Shown: positions 50,923 through 61,051 of the stretch, in pieces
How positions within the stretch are numbered: position 1 is the stretch's first letter
Layout of the letters: every line of letters begins with the position of its first letter
DNA from: Sphingomonas sp. SRS2
Lineage (GTDB): Bacteria; Pseudomonadota; Alphaproteobacteria; Sphingomonadales; Sphingomonadaceae
NCBI RefSeq assembly: GCF_000971055.1
Contig: NZ_LARW01000051.1
Span: 1 to 64,000 of the forward strand
DNA: 64,000 nt
Reading direction: 5' to 3'
The notes under the pieces: model-generated
What the model was told of the DNA's origin: nothing
Databases searched by the model: none
What the model saw: the letters and a program-made list of their open reading frames with translations, nothing else
Program-made: the position numbers and the translations under genes

Positions 50923-51260
50923 AGGCCGTCGCGCGCAACTGGGCCGGGGAGCGCGGCGGTGCCGAAGCCACGGCCGGAGATCCGCTGACGGCGGCTCTCA
51001 TCGCGCAGATGCCTCCACGGGCAATGGCGCTCGCCGAGACGTGTGAGATCGCGATCGAGGATGTGCCAACCGTAAAGCTCTTCTTTTCGCTTTCGACGCA
51101 ATGGACCCATGACACCATGAGCGGGCGACGCATCGGAATCGACTATTCGCGCATTCCGGCAGTTGCCGGGATGCTCAAGATCGACGATCTGCCCGAGCGG
51201 TTCCTAGATATTCGGGCGATGGAGGCGGCGGCGCTCGGCGTCTTCGCGGCAAGCCGATGA
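50919..51260 (+). CDS. Tail assembly chaperone, T-type part
   Basis: 113 codons in the -1 frame relative to the preceding gene, overlapping it by 4 bases. MKAVARNWAGERGGAEATAGDPLTAALIAQMPPRAMALAETCEIAIEDVPTVKLFFSLSTQWTHDTMSGRRIGIDYSRIPAVAGMLKIDD resembles the DUF1799-type T part. TTG at 50919 is a formal start, but production as a frameshift fusion is more likely. Overlaps the tape measure start by 4 bases. Confidence 0.75.
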   Translation: MKAVARNWAGERGGAEATAGDPLTAALIAQMPPRAMALAETCEIAIEDVPTVKLFFSLSTQWTHDTMSGRRIGIDYSRIPAVAGMLKIDDLPERFLDIRAMEAAALGVFAASR

Positions 51261-54181
51261 CCCAGCTTGTCTTCGGCGTTGTCCTTAAAGGCGACGGCAG
51301 CGGGCTTGTTAGCACGGCACGCGCGACGACGGCTGCCGTTGATGGCCTCCGATCGTCGGTGGGCAGCGCCTCAGTCGAGACGCGGCGGCTAAGCTCCGAC
51401 ACAAGCGCGAACGCGGCCGAGCTGCGCCGCCAAGCAGGCGAGGCACAGCGATCGGCCGAGGCCACGGGCCGGCTGTCAAATGCCTCCCGAGCCGCCGCTT
51501 CCGCGCAGCGAGAAGCTACGGGCGCTGCGCGACAGGCGCAGTTCGGCATGCGCAACTTGGGATTCCAGATCAGCGACATTGGCGTACAGGTCGCATCGGG
51601 CACGAACGGATTTCTGATTTTCGGCCAGCAGGCGGCCCAGGTCACTGGCGCGATGGCGGACATGGGCGGCAAGGTTGGCCTCCTTGGACGCGCACTATCC
51701 GGCCCGCTCGGCGCTGCATTCATCTCGATCGTCGCGATCGCGGGCGTCTTCGCCTCCAAGTTGTTCGAAACGGGTGAAGCCGCCAAGGCCGCCGAAGCTG
51801 GAAGCTCTGGGCTGGCAGAGGCCCAGAGCGCGCTCGGTGGCATATTCGATCTCACGTCCGGCAAGATCGATAAGCAAAATGCTCTGCTTATCGCGAATGC
51901 GCGCCTGACTGCGATAAACCTCCGCGGGGAAGCTGGCCAGGCGCGGGCCAGCGCTGGCAAGACCCTGCAAGATTCGCACGAAAACTCGGGCGTCCTTTCC
52001 CTTCTGCGCGGCTTTGCCTCTGGTGGCTTGAGCGGTGCTGTCGAGGCTCGTCGTCGCAACGCTGCCGCTTATTTCCAGCTGAAGGATGTCGGCGACGCAA
52101 AATCCGATGGTGATCGCCAGAAGGCGGTCCAGAATGCGCTGAGCTTCAGTGAAAAGACGGACTTCAAAGGCCTGAACGTCACGGCAGAGCAATTCCGCCA
52201 GGCCGTCATCGATCTCGCCGCCGCCGCCGCCAAGGAAGTCACGGCCGGCGAGATCGACAAGGCGCTCGACACCGGCAAGCTGCCATCAGTTTTCAAGAAG
52301 GACGTTAAGACACCCAAGCCGAAGAGCCTGGACAGCACGCTAGGTTCCATTCTGAAGGATCTCGACCCGCTCGCGGCCATTCAGAACGACTATGCCGAGC
52401 GTCTGAAGAATATCGACAAGCTCGCTAAGGCGAAAGTGATCAGCGATACCAAGGCGGATCAGCTGCGTCTTGAGGCGGAACGCGCCATGCGCGATGCCCG
52501 CATTAAACTCGATGACGATGTCGCTAAGGCGTACGAGGAAGGGCTGACAAAGGCGTCATCGCAAGCTTTCCGCGACATGGTGTCAGGGCCGGTCCAAGTG
52601 CTTAGCTCTTCTCTTGACCAGGCCGGTGAGCAGCTCGGCAAAGGCGCGCGCAAGTCAATCGAGAAGATACTCCCCTATGTTGCGAACGCGCTGGGGAAGA
52701 CGCTCGACAGCCTCGGTGCGGGCTCCAAATTTAGCTCTATCGGTGAAAAGTTGCTGGGCGGTAGGTCTTACGATTCCGGCTTCGGTGAGTTCCGCGCCGA
52801 GCTAAAGTCTACGTTCAAGGATATATTCTCGGCCGAGGGTGATTTCGGCAAGCTGTTCAAAAGCTTTGGTGAAACGCTGGGCCGGATCGGTGCTGCCGCG
52901 AGCCTTGGTGCGGAGATCGGCGGCCTGATCGGTGGTGGAAGCACTGCTGGGAAGGTTGGCGGCGCGCTCGGCGGCATTTTCGGGAAAGAGGCTGGCAAGC
53001 TCGCCGGCCCCGCAATCGCCAAGGCGATCGGCGGAGACCTTGGCAAGATGCTCGGCGGCGCAGCCGGCCCGCTCGGCTCAATCGCTGGCGCTGTCTTGGG
53101 TTCGCTGGCAGGCAGCCTGTTCGCCACGGTGAAGAAGGGCTCGGCCACGATCGGCAATGTCGATGGCCAGGCCAGCGTCACGGGAACGGCCGGCAACAGC
53201 CAGAGCCGGATCCAAGCGGCGAAGGGGCTTGCCGGCAATGTCGGTGACGTCCTTCAGCAGATTGTCGATCAGCTCGGGGGGCAGCTCGGCAATTTCAAAG
53301 TCTCCATCGGGGTCCGGAAGGACAAGTTCGTCGTCGATCCGAGCGGCTCGGGGCTGACCAAGGGCGCGGGCACGACGAATTACGGGAAAAGCGAAGCGGA
53401 GGCCGTCATGGCGGCCGTGTTCGACGCGATCAAGGATGGTGGCATCGTCGGGGTCTCGGCGCAGGTTCAGAAAGCGCTGCAATCGTCGCCTGATGTCGAA
53501 AAGAGCGTGCGCGAGGCGTTGAAGGTGCAAGAAGTCGAGGATCTGCTCGGCGGCCTCGGTGCGTCGATGCAGCGCGAGTTCAAGGCTTTTGAACAACAGG
53601 CGGCCGAGCGCCTGCGCGTCGCCAAGAAGTACGGCTTCGACCTGGTCAAGCTCGAAGAGCTTAACGCTAAGGAGCGCGCGGCTGCGTTCGACAAGATCCT
53701 GTCGAATAGAATTGAGCCGCTGAAGGCGCTGCTCGACGACATGAACTTTGGCGACCTGGCCGAAGGCACGGCTGTCGATAAGCGCAACGCGCTGCTCGCC
53801 CAGGTCGCGAAGGCCCGCGCAGATGCCGAAGCGGGTGTCGATGGAGCATCAACGCAGTATGCGGATCTTCGTCGTCGCTTGCTCGATCTCGACCGCGAGT
53901 TCTTCGGCACGGCCGGTGCGGAGTTCTCCGGCGACCGTGACGCCACCAAGCGCGAGCTCGACGCGATCATCAAGATCGAGACCGATCGTGCGCAACAGGC
54001 CCAGAAAGATGCCCAGGAGGCACTTCAGGCGGCGAAGGACACCGCAACTGGCGTCGATGAGACGAACGATCTCCTGGCGAAGAATTATTCCAAGCTCGAG
54101 GAGATCTTGGCGGCCATCCAGAATGGTACGCTGTCGCCGGTTACGGCGGCCGGGCTCTACGGCTTGCGGGGTGGCGGGTGA
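51257..54181 (+). CDS. Tail tape measure protein
   Basis: 974 aa. Long helical N-terminal region (RRLSSDTSANAAELRRQAGEAQRSAEATGRLSNASRAAASAQREATGAARQAQFGMRNLGFQISDIGVQVASGTNGFLIFGQQAAQV, typical of tape measure proteins), hydrophobic stretches (GPLGAAFISIVAIAGVFASKLF; Gly-rich 890s of the gene middle) and a coiled-coil C-terminus. Length scales with tail length; this suggests a tail of siphovirus size. Confidence 0.9.
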   Translation: MTQLVFGVVLKGDGSGLVSTARATTAAVDGLRSSVGSASVETRRLSSDTSANAAELRRQAGEAQRSAEATGRLSNASRAAASAQREATGAARQAQFGMRNLGFQISDIGVQVASGTNGFLIFGQQAAQVTGAMADMGGKVGLLGRALSGPLGAAFISIVAIAGVFASKLFETGEAAKAAEAGSSGLAEAQSALGGIFDLTSGKIDKQNALLIANARLTAINLRGEAGQARASAGKTLQDSHENSGVLSLLRGFASGGLSGAVEARRRNAAAYFQLKDVGDAKSDGDRQKAVQNALSFSEKTDFKGLNVTAEQFRQAVIDLAAAAAKEVTAGEIDKALDTGKLPSVFKKDVKTPKPKSLDSTLGSILKDLDPLAAIQNDYAERLKNIDKLAKAKVISDTKADQLRLEAERAMRDARIKLDDDVAKAYEEGLTKASSQAFRDMVSGPVQVLSSSLDQAGEQLGKGARKSIEKILPYVANALGKTLDSLGAGSKFSSIGEKLLGGRSYDSGFGEFRAELKSTFKDIFSAEGDFGKLFKSFGETLGRIGAAASLGAEIGGLIGGGSTAGKVGGALGGIFGKEAGKLAGPAIAKAIGGDLGKMLGGAAGPLGSIAGAVLGSLAGSLFATVKKGSATIGNVDGQASVTGTAGNSQSRIQAAKGLAGNVGDVLQQIVDQLGGQLGNFKVSIGVRKDKFVVDPSGSGLTKGAGTTNYGKSEAEAVMAAVFDAIKDGGIVGVSAQVQKALQSSPDVEKSVREALKVQEVEDLLGGLGASMQREFKAFEQQAAERLRVAKKYGFDLVKLEELNAKERAAAFDKILSNRIEPLKALLDDMNFGDLAEGTAVDKRNALLAQVAKARADAEAGVDGASTQYADLRRRLLDLDREFFGTAGAEFSGDRDATKRELDAIIKIETDRAQQAQKDAQEALQAAKDTATGVDETNDLLAKNYSKLEEILAAIQNGTLSPVTAAGLYGLRGGG

Positions 54182-57100
54182 TGGCGCTTGTTACTCTGGT
54201 TGAAGCCAGCCCCTGGACCGTGTCGAACGGCGCAGCTCATCCGGTCCGCCTGGCGGGCGGCGGTGAGCGCGCTTACGATCATCTGGGGCACAGCGACTGG
54301 CGCGGCGGTATAGTCGAGGTGCCGACCTTCAAATCCGAGCTGGGCTTTGGGCCTGAAGGGTGGACCGGCGTTACGCTGGCCCAGAGCGGCGACATTCGCT
54401 TTTTCCCGTCGGATCCGGCGATCCTGACGAGCTTGGCCGCCCTATTCTGGAATGGCTGCCCAGTGACCGTGAAGCTCGGCGATGACGCGCAGGGCTCGCC
54501 CGATTGGGAGACCGATTTCACGGGGACCGTCGCCAACGCCGCTGTTGAGGGCGGCGCGCTGCGCCTTTCGGTGGTTGATAACGGAAAGAAGCTCGAGGTG
54601 CCGATCGCGACGACGCGCTTTGCTGGCACCGGATTGATCGAGGGTGACAGCGACGTTGAAGGCCGGTTGAAGCGCCGCTCCTGGGGCGCGTGTTGGAATG
54701 TTGAATGCCGCGTGCTCCTAGCCGCGCACAATATCTACGAGGTTGGCGATCCGGCCCACAAACTTCAGGCGATCTCGACGGTCAAGGATATCGGCCGAGC
54801 GGCATCAAGCGTGGTTGTCGTAAACTGGCAGGGCTCGATCGCTGCCACCCTGACCGCGTTGATTGCCGCCGCGGCCCCACAGGGCGGCGCGGCGATCGCG
54901 CCGTCGATCGCGTGCATCAAGTGGTGGACCCAGCCAATATTGCTGACTGCCGACATCCTGGGCGAGATCGGTAGCGGGTACGTCGATCAGCCAGCGGCGA
55001 TCGCCGAGCAGCTCGCCGCGATTGGCGGCGTCTCGGTGTCGAACGCGGCGGCCATGATCGCCGCCCGACCGGATGACGCTGGCCTGCATATCGGCACCGA
55101 GACTGAGACGATCGCGTCCGCGATCGATCGGGTGCTGTTGGGTGCATCGCTCAACTGGCACCTGGGCAAAGATGGTGTGGTCACGATCCGGGAATGGTCG
55201 TTCGACCCCGCCCCGGTCGCGTCATTGCGCTCGGTACAAGTCAGCCGCTCGGCGACCTACCCGCCTATGAAGAGCCGACGCGTCGGATACCGACGCAATG
55301 AGCGCCTCCATTCAGCCGCCGAGATTTCGGCCGTCGTGCTCGCGGCCGACGTGCGTTACGCCGACGGCCAGACCGGTCAGGATCTCCAGCCTTATGAGCC
55401 GGGCGCAACCGATGGTGCCGTGCTGGATCCGACCGCTGAGCATGGCGCGTTGGTCGATGCCAACGGGTTTCCGATATTCCCGTCCGAGCTGCTCAACACG
55501 GCAGTTAGCCTTTCGCCCGACGGTCGGCTGATAGCCGCGATCGAGCAGATCGGCGGCGGCATCGATCAGGTCGAGCTCGGCCGCCTGAGCCTGCCTGATA
55601 TGGGCGTGGCGACCGCCGCGCAAAAAATGCAGCTCGACAGTGCGATTCTGAAGCTGAGCGAGGCAGTCGCTAGGCTCGCCACCGGGCAAGCGCGGGCCAA
55701 TGCGATTTTCCGTGATGCCGGGCTCTACACCGATGCGGCTTCGGGCCTGACCAAGCTCTTCGCGATCGAGAGCCGTGCAGAGCAGATCACGAACCTTTCG
55801 GTCACGCTCAACGCCGCGATTTCCTCGATCAACCTCAAAGCCAGCGTAGATTACGTTAATACGGCGATCGCGACTGCGGTGCTGGACCCCAGCCAGATTG
55901 CCAATTTCGACGCCATTCTTGTGCGACTGACCTCCGCGGAGGTCGATATCGACGGGCTACAGGCTTCGGTCTTGCTGAAGGCCGACGCCACGACGGTAAC
56001 GACGCTGAGCGGGACAGTCGTCAGCGTGCAGAGTGCTTTGAGCGCCCTGACCGGCACGGTTGCCAGCAAAGCCGATAGCACTACGGTGAACGCCATCGAT
56101 GTTCGTCTGGCATCAGCCGAGAGCACGCTTACAGCCCTTGGCGACACGGCTTCAATATCGCAGGCCGTGACCGCATCTCGCCGGCTGCCGCAGATCACCG
56201 ATCTGTCGGCTATGAACATGCTCGCCGCACTGGCCCAAGGCGATATCGCCGCCCGCTCGCTTCAGGTTAGCATTGCCCAGGCGCGACAGGAGCTCACCGC
56301 GCGGATCATCAGCGACGTCGCGGCCGAAGCAATCGCAAGGTTGCAGCTCGGCGTAGAGATCGGCACGGTCGCCGCCGCGGTCCAGACAGAGCAGACTGCG
56401 CGGGTAGATGGTGACACTGCGCTGGCGTCGTCGCTGGCAACCTATCAGGCCGAGACGGCCTCGTCGTTGGCCACAGTTAACACAGCGGTGAATGCTGTTA
56501 CGGACGCCCAAAGCGCGACCGCATCATCGCTGACCGCATTTCAGGCCTCAACCGGCGCCAGCTTGGCGTCGATTACCAATACAAATATTGCCCAGACCAA
56601 CTCACTCAACACGATCGCCGGCAGCGTTAACACGCTCTCGACGACTGTCGGGGGCCATACGGCTTCGATCACCTCGCACTCGTCGTCCATCAACGGGCTG
56701 AGCGTTAGAATCGGCGTCGAGACCGACGTGAACGGCTATGTTACGGGCTGGGTATTCAACAACTCGGGGCTCGGCCGCAGCGACTTCCTTATGAGAGTCG
56801 ACCGGTTTGGCATAGCGTCACCCGGCAATCCCACCCTGGTGCCGTTCGAGATCGTCGGCGGCGTCGCCTATATGAAGAAGGCGGTGATCCGTAATCTCTC
56901 GGTGGAGACGATCAAGATCGCCGGCAACGCGGTCACGGATCGCCGCTTCGCTCAGATGGTGGGCACGCGGTCGGGAGCCGGCGCGGGTGTCTGGCAGACC
57001 GTATGCTCCGAAACGATCACCCTCGCCTCTGAAGCAGACGTCGTTTTGCAGGCGTCCGGCCAGCATGCCTACTTCGCCGGTACGCAGCCCTGGCAATGGC

Positions 57101-57288
57101 GTTTTCTCGTGAACGGCGGCCAGGTGCTGATCCGTGGCGGCGATGGCGGCGTCAGCGACCTCCCCTGCATGAATGGGAATCACGTCTCGAGCGCGGGTTC
57201 CAATACCTATGCGCTGCAGTGTTGGATGACCAACGGCAACCTTCAGCTGACCAGCGCCAATCTGATCATCGACCCGGCCTACAAATGA
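54181..57288 (+). CDS. Tail tip/host-specificity protein (gpJ-like)
   Basis: 1035 aa from ATG 54181 (GTG 54178 also in frame). The N-terminal about 400 residues are a baseplate-hub type domain with Cys (WGACWNVECRVLL). A long Ala/Thr/Ser helical region follows, then the DUF1983-type end (VRIGVETDVNGYVTGWVFNN...SDFLMRVDRFGIA...VPFEIVGGVAYMKKAVIRNLSVETIKI). The C-terminal domain (GVWQTVCSETITLASEADVVLQASGQHAYF) is probably the receptor-contact part. Confidence 0.85.
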   Translation: MALVTLVEASPWTVSNGAAHPVRLAGGGERAYDHLGHSDWRGGIVEVPTFKSELGFGPEGWTGVTLAQSGDIRFFPSDPAILTSLAALFWNGCPVTVKLGDDAQGSPDWETDFTGTVANAAVEGGALRLSVVDNGKKLEVPIATTRFAGTGLIEGDSDVEGRLKRRSWGACWNVECRVLLAAHNIYEVGDPAHKLQAISTVKDIGRAASSVVVVNWQGSIAATLTALIAAAAPQGGAAIAPSIACIKWWTQPILLTADILGEIGSGYVDQPAAIAEQLAAIGGVSVSNAAAMIAARPDDAGLHIGTETETIASAIDRVLLGASLNWHLGKDGVVTIREWSFDPAPVASLRSVQVSRSATYPPMKSRRVGYRRNERLHSAAEISAVVLAADVRYADGQTGQDLQPYEPGATDGAVLDPTAEHGALVDANGFPIFPSELLNTAVSLSPDGRLIAAIEQIGGGIDQVELGRLSLPDMGVATAAQKMQLDSAILKLSEAVARLATGQARANAIFRDAGLYTDAASGLTKLFAIESRAEQITNLSVTLNAAISSINLKASVDYVNTAIATAVLDPSQIANFDAILVRLTSAEVDIDGLQASVLLKADATTVTTLSGTVVSVQSALSALTGTVASKADSTTVNAIDVRLASAESTLTALGDTASISQAVTASRRLPQITDLSAMNMLAALAQGDIAARSLQVSIAQARQELTARIISDVAAEAIARLQLGVEIGTVAAAVQTEQTARVDGDTALASSLATYQAETASSLATVNTAVNAVTDAQSATASSLTAFQASTGASLASITNTNIAQTNSLNTIAGSVNTLSTTVGGHTASITSHSSSINGLSVRIGVETDVNGYVTGWVFNNSGLGRSDFLMRVDRFGIASPGNPTLVPFEIVGGVAYMKKAVIRNLSVETIKIAGNAVTDRRFAQMVGTRSGAGAGVWQTVCSETITLASEADVVLQASGQHAYFAGTQPWQWRFLVNGGQVLIRGGDGGVSDLPCMNGNHVSSAGSNTYALQCWMTNGNLQLTSANLIIDPAYK

Positions 57289-57296
57289 GACAAAGC

Positions 57297-57866
57297 ATGA
57301 AACATTCCTATGTGCTCACTTACGATCTGAAAACCGGCGCACCACTGCAATGGACCGAAAAGGTGTCGGATGAGGAAATCGCCGCGGCCGCTCGCGCCGC
57401 TTCAGAAAGCGGTTGGGGTGTCATCGCCTGCGACGAAATGCCAATCAAGCATGTCGAGATCGTGGTCGGCGACCAGAAATACCCTGTCGTCCAAGTTGAT
57501 ACTGAGGCGGTGAAGCGTTCAGCGCTGGCGCGCATCGATCGCGGCGTCGGCGAAGAGCTGGCGCGGCACATCACCCCAGGCATGGATGAAACCTACCGAG
57601 AAAAACTGGACGAGGCGCGATCGCATAAGAAGCGCGGAGCAAAAACGCCGCTCCTCGCTGCCGAAGCTAAGGCGAAGGGTCGCTCCGTTCCGGAGATCGC
57701 GGCGGACGTGCTCGCTCGTGCTGACGCGTGCCGCGCTATTCGGCATCGGCTCGAAGACGCGCGGCAAACCGCCAAGGCGATCGTGCGGGAAGCAGACAAT
57801 CTCATCGACGTGGTCGAAGCGGAGACCACCGACTGGGCGGCGCTCGCCGCAGAGCAGGGAGTTTAA
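57297..57866 (+). CDS. Tail fibre-associated protein, 189 aa
   Basis: Starts at ATG 57297, 9 bases after the tip protein stop. MKHSYVLTYDLKTGAPLQWTEKVSDEEIAAAARAASESGWGVIACDEMPIKHVEIVVGDQKYPVVQVDTEA, then helices with ELARHITPGMDETYREKLDEA as in small tail assembly proteins, and a coiled coil. May chaperone the fibre encoded next. Confidence 0.65.
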   Translation: MKHSYVLTYDLKTGAPLQWTEKVSDEEIAAAARAASESGWGVIACDEMPIKHVEIVVGDQKYPVVQVDTEAVKRSALARIDRGVGEELARHITPGMDETYREKLDEARSHKKRGAKTPLLAAEAKAKGRSVPEIAADVLARADACRAIRHRLEDARQTAKAIVREADNLIDVVEAETTDWAALAAEQGV

Positions 57867-57868
57867 GC

Positions 57869-59326
57869 ATGGCCTGGTACAAGACTGGCACGATCGCGGT
57901 CGCCAACGGTTCAGCCGCACTCACCGGGGCGGGCACGGATTGGGTCGCCAATGTCCAGGCCGGGCACGGCGTTATCCTACCGGATGGCCGCGTCTATGAG
58001 GTGCTTAGCGTCAATAGTGCCACCAGCATCACGCTGAGCACCACCTATCAGGGCGGCACAGTGGCGAGCCTCGGGGCGCATTTGGTCATACCCACCCAAG
58101 GGTTCGCCCAGTCAACGATGGCGGCCGTAACGCAGCTCGTCGTCGAATATTCAGCGATGCTGAGCGGCGCGGGCGCTGGCAAGTTCGGTGATGGGCTCGT
58201 CGGCACGCCCGGCATCAGCTTTGCGGCCGATCAGGACACGGGGATATTCCGCAAGGGTTCCAACTCGATCGGTATTGCTGTCGGAGGCGTCGAACGGCTC
58301 GGCATCGACGCAAAGGTGACGGTGAACAGTGCGAACGTCCGGCTGTCGAACGCCTATTACCTCAGCGGCAACATCGCAGCCGGGACCGAGGTGATGCTGA
58401 TCGGCGTCAACGGGTCGGATAAGGTCAGCATAGACGGCGGTGGCTATGGCGTCGTGTTCGGCGGCAAAGCTGGCTTCGGCATCTCGCCCAGCTATGCCGT
58501 CCATGTTTCCAACAGCGACAGTACGCAGGGCGTTTTCAAGAACTCAGGGGCTGCCGGGGCGCGGATACTCATAGGCAATACGGTCGGCGACCTCGACATC
58601 AGGACAGATGCCAGCGGCCACAGCTTCATCTTTTCCGACGTGAACAAAAATCTGAGCCTTGGAACGGCCGCCTCGGTTCGCCTCCACATGGAGGGCAGCA
58701 ACGGCAATATCGGTCATGGCACCACCTCGGTGACAGGTTACAATCACAGACAGGTCAAGAACCTGACGGGCGCGACGACGGCGAGTGCGATGTCGCTTGA
58801 GCCGATCGTGCAGTCGGACGTGACTTCGGATGCACGGATTTACAACGCGATCCTAACACTCGCGGCAGGCTCCTATACGCTAGCCAACGCATATTATTAC
58901 CGCGCAACGCAGTCCACGATCGGGGCCGGGGCGACGCTGACCAGTCAGTTCGGCTTCTTCGCCAACAGCAATCTGACGGGGGCGGCTTTTAATGCCGGTT
59001 TTTATGGTGCCATCGACGCGGCCAGCGGTCGCTGGAATGCCTATATGGCCGGCACAGCGAACAATGCCTTTGCGGGCAATTCACGCTTCGGCGGCACGAG
59101 CGCGCCGACCGTCACCGTCGATGTCACGGGGTCGATCGCAGCGACCGGCACGATCAAGCCGGGTGGCTATACGGTTGCGACGCTTCCTTCAGCATCGGGC
59201 GTGGGTGCTGGAGCGATAGCCTATGTGACAGACGCCAGCGCGCCCAGTTGGGGCGCAACCGTCGCCGGGGGTGGCGCGGTAGGCGTCGGCGTTCAATCCA
59301 ATGGTTCAGCATGGAAGGTGATCTGA
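57869..59326 (+). CDS. Tail fibre protein
   Basis: 485 aa from ATG 57869. MAWYKTGTIAVANGSAALTGAGTDWVANVQAGHGVILPDGRVYEVLSVNSATSITLSTTYQGGTVASLGAHLVIPTQGFAQSTMAAVTQLV is the phage tail fibre N-terminal 'tip-attachment' pattern. It is followed by Gly/Asn/Ser-rich beta repeats (FAADQDTGIFRKGSNSIGIAVGGVERLGI). The last 50 residues match the common end of short fibre proteins (YTVATLPSASGVGAGAIAYVTDASAPSW). Confidence 0.85.
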   Translation: MAWYKTGTIAVANGSAALTGAGTDWVANVQAGHGVILPDGRVYEVLSVNSATSITLSTTYQGGTVASLGAHLVIPTQGFAQSTMAAVTQLVVEYSAMLSGAGAGKFGDGLVGTPGISFAADQDTGIFRKGSNSIGIAVGGVERLGIDAKVTVNSANVRLSNAYYLSGNIAAGTEVMLIGVNGSDKVSIDGGGYGVVFGGKAGFGISPSYAVHVSNSDSTQGVFKNSGAAGARILIGNTVGDLDIRTDASGHSFIFSDVNKNLSLGTAASVRLHMEGSNGNIGHGTTSVTGYNHRQVKNLTGATTASAMSLEPIVQSDVTSDARIYNAILTLAAGSYTLANAYYYRATQSTIGAGATLTSQFGFFANSNLTGAAFNAGFYGAIDAASGRWNAYMAGTANNAFAGNSRFGGTSAPTVTVDVTGSIAATGTIKPGGYTVATLPSASGVGAGAIAYVTDASAPSWGATVAGGGAVGVGVQSNGSAWKVI

Positions 59327-59808
59327 TGACCGAGACCGTTCGTACCCGCGTGCGCGAAATCCTGATGGTTCAGGATGACGGCAGCCTGGTGTGGAATATC
59401 CACCAAAAGAAGATTGTCGAAATCTTGGATGGCGAAGGCAATATAACCGATGCCACCTATCGTGCGCCGACCGTACTGTCCGCCGACGATCTGCCCGGCG
59501 TTCTGGATGTCGTTTTCATCGACCTGACGCATGAGCGCGACGCCGCTAACGTGGCCAAGGGTGCGGCCGAGGCCGCCTTGATCGACATGACCAACGATCG
59601 CGACCAGCGGGTCGCGGAAGTGGCGCAGCTTACCGCTTCGCTGGAAGCCGCGGTGGCGGCCGGGGAGGCCGTCACCGCCGACCGCGACGCCAAGATGGCA
59701 GCCTTCACGGCCGAGCGTGAGCTGCGGGCCACCGAGATCGTTGGGCTGCAGGCTCAGGTGGCGGGCCTGCAGCTCTTGTTGGCCAATCAGACGTCCCCTG
59801 TAGCCTGA
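59326..59808 (+). CDS. Coiled-coil phage tail-region protein, 160 aa
   Basis: Shares TGATG with the fibre gene. The N-terminal about 70 residues are beta-type (REILMVQDDGSLVWNIHQKKIVEILDGEGNITDATYRAPTVL). The rest is a long coiled coil (RDAANVAKGAAEAALIDMTNDRDQRVAEVAQLTASLEAAVAAGEAVTADRDAKMAAF). Function unknown; perhaps a fibre accessory. Confidence 0.65.
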   Translation: MTETVRTRVREILMVQDDGSLVWNIHQKKIVEILDGEGNITDATYRAPTVLSADDLPGVLDVVFIDLTHERDAANVAKGAAEAALIDMTNDRDQRVAEVAQLTASLEAAVAAGEAVTADRDAKMAAFTAERELRATEIVGLQAQVAGLQLLLANQTSPVA

Positions 59809-59827
59809 TCGCGGGCGAGATTAACTC

Positions 59828-60187
59828 ATGCCGGTAGAGGCGAGCTATGGAGAGTGGCTGCAGGCGGACGCGCTATATGCGACCAGCGCAGACGGCTTGC
59901 TTGCGTCTCGGTGGCCAACACAGGCGATCGAAACTGAGGCCATCTCGCCGTTCGCCCATAAATCGGCCGGTGTTGACGAAGGCGGCCGCCAGCTCGCCTT
60001 CCTCGGCCCACCCAAAGTCGGGGACGCGCATGTCGTCCATGGTCGACGTCGCGACCTTGTCGGCACAGTGGTGACGCTGACGATCGACAGCCTCGGCTAT
60101 GACGCCGGGGTCGCCTGCTATGTCATCGGTGCCGACGAAACTCAGGTGCCGGGCTGCACCGTGCTCACAGTCCTGCGGAGAATCTAG
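59828..60187 (+). CDS. Hypothetical tail-region protein, 119 aa
   Basis: MPVEASYGEWLQADALYATSADGLLASRWPTQAIETEAISPFAHKSAGVDEGGRQLAFLGPPKVGDAHVVHGRRRDLVGTVVTLTIDSLGYDAG. Beta-rich, no known family. It abuts the next gene exactly. Confidence 0.6.
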   Translation: MPVEASYGEWLQADALYATSADGLLASRWPTQAIETEAISPFAHKSAGVDEGGRQLAFLGPPKVGDAHVVHGRRRDLVGTVVTLTIDSLGYDAGVACYVIGADETQVPGCTVLTVLRRI

Positions 60188-60955
60188 ATGTCGCCAATCG
60201 TCATCTGCCGACCGGCCGACGCCCAGGGGGTAGACACGACCTCGGGCACTGGTGGTGTCAATCTCCTGACCGATAATCCGAAAGAGGCGTGGATCAGTGG
60301 GTCGGCGGCCGAAGTCGCCGCCATCCTCGACCTCGGTTCCGTTCAGGAGATCGACTTCGTCTACCTCGGATCGGTCAATGGCGTCGTTGGTACGACATGG
60401 TCCGTGACCTATAGCACCGCCTCCGCCTCTGGGATCGGCGCGACCGCGCTGGGGACCACCGTCGCCGTCATGCCGAGAAAGCGCCGCGGGCTGATGCATT
60501 TGCTGACGGTGCTCGATGCCCCGGTTTCAGCGCGATATATTCGCGTGATCGTGAACCAGGGCGACGGTGGGCCAAACCTGACAGCCGGCATCCTGCGCGC
60601 CGGTTTGTCGTTCCGCCCCCAATGGGGCCAGGAATGGGGCGGCGGTCGCGCTGTCGTCGACACCGGCACGCGTGAGCGGTTGCCGGATGGGGGCTTCGGC
60701 GTCGACCTGGGCGCGCGCAAGTCCGTTTTTCAGTGGACCTTTGCCGATCTAAGCGAGGATGAGCGTGAGGAGCTCTACGCCTTTACCGAGGATGTCGGCG
60801 AGACCGTCCCCTTCGTCATGGTCGAGGATGTCGGCGATGGTGTGCCAGCGACAAACGAAGGAACCCACTGGTGTACCTTTGATCGATTGGACTATTACGA
60901 GCGGCGCGCGCCTGGCTCCAGCCGGTGGGCCTTCCGCATCGAACAATGGATATGA
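60188..60955 (+). CDS. Minor tail protein with discoidin-like N-terminal fold
   Basis: 255 aa. NLLTDNPKEAWISGSAAEVAAILDLGSVQEIDFVYLGSVNGVVGTTWSVTYST...RYIRVIVNQG has the strand pattern of F5/8-type carbohydrate-binding domains. The C-terminus (VFQWTFADLSEDEREELYAFTEDVGETVPFVMVEDVG...CTFDRLDYYERRAPGSSRWAFRIEQW) is shared by many phage minor tail proteins. May help bind surface glycans. Confidence 0.68.
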   Translation: MSPIVICRPADAQGVDTTSGTGGVNLLTDNPKEAWISGSAAEVAAILDLGSVQEIDFVYLGSVNGVVGTTWSVTYSTASASGIGATALGTTVAVMPRKRRGLMHLLTVLDAPVSARYIRVIVNQGDGGPNLTAGILRAGLSFRPQWGQEWGGGRAVVDTGTRERLPDGGFGVDLGARKSVFQWTFADLSEDEREELYAFTEDVGETVPFVMVEDVGDGVPATNEGTHWCTFDRLDYYERRAPGSSRWAFRIEQWI

Positions 60956-61051
60956 GTCCGCTGGCGGACGGTGGGCCCTCGCGCCTTCTCCTGCGACATG
61001 GGTGCATCGCCGCTGAAGCGGCATTGCAATCCGGTTTCAGGAGCCAAGCAC